Source: Pseudonocardia humida (lineage in GTDB: Bacteria; Actinomycetota; Actinomycetes; Mycobacteriales; Pseudonocardiaceae). Taken from it: 64,000 nucleotides of DNA. Position numbers and translations under genes: made by a program. Position 1 is the stretch's first letter. Every line of letters begins with the position of its first letter. Where the stretch lies: the NCBI RefSeq assembly GCF_023898865.1, contig NZ_JAGSOV010000067.1, positions 1 to 64,000 on the forward strand, read 5' to 3'. The notes under the pieces were generated by a model, which was given only the letters and a program-made list of their open reading frames with translations, was not told the origin of the DNA and made no database searches. Below are positions 62,351 through 64,000 of this stretch, in pieces.

Positions 62351-64000
62351 CAGATCCGCACCCGCTGGTCCAGCGGGGTGAACAGGGCGTCGGACTCCCG
62401 CACGTCGAACGCCTCGTGGAAGGCGTCGAGGTTGGTGACCACGGCGTTGCAGCGCAGCTCCGGCGGGGAGTGCGGGTCGATCGCCAGCCGGCGGATCGCC
62501 TCGGCCTCCCGGGTGACCGCCCGCCACACCTGCGCCCAGGCCACCAGGACGCGCTGCACGCCGGTGAAGCCGTCCAGCACCGGGGCCCGCTCGCCGTCGA
62601 GGGCGATCTCGTAGGCCTTCAGCGCGATGGTGAGACCGCCCAGGTCGCCGATGTTCTCGCCGACGGTCAGCGCCCCGTTGACCTTGTGCTCGGGCAGCCC
62701 GGCCGGGGACAGGCCGTTGTACTGCTCGATCAGCGCCTGCGCGCGGCGGTCGAACTCGGCCCGGTCGGCGGCGTCCCACCAGTCGGTCATGGCGCCGTCG
62801 CCGTCGTACTTGGAGCCCTGGTCGTCGAAGCCGTGGCCGATCTCGTGGCCGATCACCGCGCCGATGCCGCCGTAGTTGGCCGCGTCGTCGGCCTCGGCGT
62901 CGAAGAACGGCGGCTGCAGGATCGCGGCCGGGAACACGATCTCGTTCATCCGCGGGTGGTAGTAGGCGTTGACCGTCTGCGGCGTCATCAGCCACTCGTC
63001 GCGATCGACCGGGCGGCCGATCTTGGCCAGGTCCTGGTCGCTCGACCACGCCGCGGCGCGCAGCACGTTGCCGACCAGGTCGTCGGCGCGGATCTCCAGC
63101 GCCGAGTAGTCCTTCCACTTCTCCGGGTAGCCGATCTTGGGCGTGAACCGCGACAGCTTGGCCAGCGCGCGCTCGCGCGTCGCCGGGCCCATCCAGTCCA
63201 GGGAGCTGATCGACTGCCGGTACGCCTCGACGAGGTTGGCGACCAGGGTGACCATCCGCTCCTTGGCCGAGGCCGGGAAGTGCCGCTCGACGTAGAGCTT
63301 GCCCACCGCCTCCCCGACGGCGCCCTCGACCAGCGAGACCCCGCGCTTCCAGCGCTCGCGCAGCTGCGGGGTGCCCGACAGGGTGCGGCCGTAGAAGGCG
63401 AAGTCCTGCTCGACGATCTCCTCGGTGAGGTAGTCGGCCAGCGACGACGCCGTGCGCACGGCGAGCCAGGCCTTCCACTGCTCCAGCGGGCGCTGGGCCC
63501 ACAGCTTCGCCGCCTCGGCGACGAAGCTGGGCTGCATGACGACGAGCTCGGCGAAGGCGTCGTCGGCGCCGCCGATCGCGGTCAGCCACGGGTCCCAGTC
63601 GAAGTCCGGGGCGTGCTCGCCCAGCTGCGCGAGCGTCATCAGGGTGTAGGTCTTCTCCGCGTCGCGGGTGCTGACCCGGTCCCAGGAGACCGCGGCCAGC
63701 GCGGTCTCCAGCTCCATCACCGTCTCCGCGGTGCCCGCGGGCAGCCCGACCAGCTCGGCGAGCCGGGTCAGGTGCGCGACGTAGGCGGTGCGGATCTCGG
63801 CGTAGGTGTCGTCGCGGTAGTACGACTCGTCGGGCAGCCCGAGACCGGACTGCACCACGTGCGGCAGGTAGCGCGAGGGGTCCTTGGCGTCGGTGGCCAC
63901 GAACAGCGCGAACAGCGAGGCGCGCTCCTCGCGCAGCCGCCGGCCCAGCACCGCGGCCAGCTCGGCCCGGGTGCCCGCCGCAGCCACCTCGTCGAGCAGG
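62347..64000 (-). CDS. M13-family zinc metallopeptidase (5' end outside window)
   Basis: The visible 551 codons belong to an M13 (neprilysin-like) peptidase. They show the zinc motif V-I-G-H-E-I-G-H-G-F-D-D-Q-G, E in V-G-E-N-I-G-D-L-G-G, N-A-Y-Y-x-P, and the C-terminal C-N-A-V-V-T-N-L-D-A-F-H-E-A-F. The family is usually about 650-670 residues, so roughly 100 N-terminal residues lie beyond base 64000; the frame stays open to the edge. Actinobacterial members are often cytoplasmic. Its stop overlaps the start of the small HTH gene. Confidence 0.93.
   Translation of the reverse strand, partial: LLDEVAAAGTRAELAAVLGRRLREERASLFALFVATDAKDPSRYLPHVVQSGLGLPDESYYRDDTYAEIRTAYVAHLTRLAELVGLPAGTAETVMELETALAAVSWDRVSTRDAEKTYTLMTLAQLGEHAPDFDWDPWLTAIGGADDAFAELVVMQPSFVAEAAKLWAQRPLEQWKAWLAVRTASSLADYLTEEIVEQDFAFYGRTLSGTPQLRERWKRGVSLVEGAVGEAVGKLYVERHFPASAKERMVTLVANLVEAYRQSISSLDWMGPATRERALAKLSRFTPKIGYPEKWKDYSALEIRADDLVGNVLRAAAWSSDQDLAKIGRPVDRDEWLMTPQTVNAYYHPRMNEIVFPAAILQPPFFDAEADDAANYGGIGAVIGHEIGHGFDDQGSKYDGDGAMTDWWDAADRAEFDRRAQALIEQYNGLSPAGLPEHKVNGALTVGENIGDLGGLTIALKAYEIALDGERAPVLDGFTGVQRVLVAWAQVWRAVTREAEAIRRLAIDPHSPPELRCNAVVTNLDAFHEAFDVRESDALFTPLDQRVRIW

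Overview
The window is very GC-rich DNA with GTG/TTG starts, dense ATGA/GTGA stop-start overlaps and several apparently leaderless genes. Gene order (class III dioxygenase-like, miaA, dapF, hflX, lexA, LysM gene, nrdR, nrdJ; fabD-fabH-acpP-fabF under a PucR-type FasR; aceE beside DUF3052 and AhpE) is that of a high-GC actinomycete. Mycolic-acid genes are not seen, and the paa set, DUF3145 and codon style fit Pseudonocardiales (Pseudonocardia-like); that placement is inference.

0-15 kb is core housekeeping: a DUF349 protein with a repetitive N-terminus and an apparent frameshift, tRNA modification (miaA), lysine/peptidoglycan precursor synthesis (dapF), an exporter with a divergent regulator, the ribosome-associated GTPase HflX, the SOS repressor LexA facing a LysM cell-division-suppressor-like gene across two matching LexA boxes, and the NrdR-controlled B12-dependent ribonucleotide reductase NrdJ.

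14.9-17 kb is a scar: an integrase-like fragment, an N-truncated and frameshifted IS256-type transposase, and a C14G19 homopolymer pair that looks like an assembly junction. 17-21 kb holds accessory oxidoreductase, DUF899 and metallo-hydrolase genes.

21-28 kb is the type II fatty-acid synthase operon, ending in a strong hairpin, with its regulator fasR divergent from a pirin. 28-33 kb has cold shock protein, pyruvate dehydrogenase E1 (aceE), DUF3052, 1-Cys peroxiredoxin AhpE and tRNA-Val(TAC). 33-39 kb holds a membrane sulfatase, a decayed PHP/CehA-type hydrolase (three reading frames in succession), an ATPase-like protein without a P-loop, a Cys-rich DUF1540 protein and a PIG-L deacetylase.

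39.5-49.8 kb is a phenylacetate catabolon: paaK and paaZ on one strand, a PaaG-like isomerase, a TetR regulator (PaaR-like) and paaABCDE on the other, with three matching palindromes in front of the three transcription units. A 78-bp MIRU-like element joins paaA and paaB through ATGA overlaps at both ends.

49.8-64 kb is accessory metabolism: a PLP ammonia-lyase, XRE, HxlR, aldo-keto reductase and acyl-CoA dehydrogenase genes, then the most unusual locus: a BesD/HalD-family Fe/2OG oxygenase (with HxD, so a predicted hydroxylase), a choline/carnitine O-acyltransferase and a SAM methyltransferase in one run. Together they could make an O-acylated, N-methylated hydroxy-amino acid, a carnitine-like product. 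A Clp ATPase without N-domain, an AhpD-like protein, a small HTH protein and a truncated M13 peptidase close the window.
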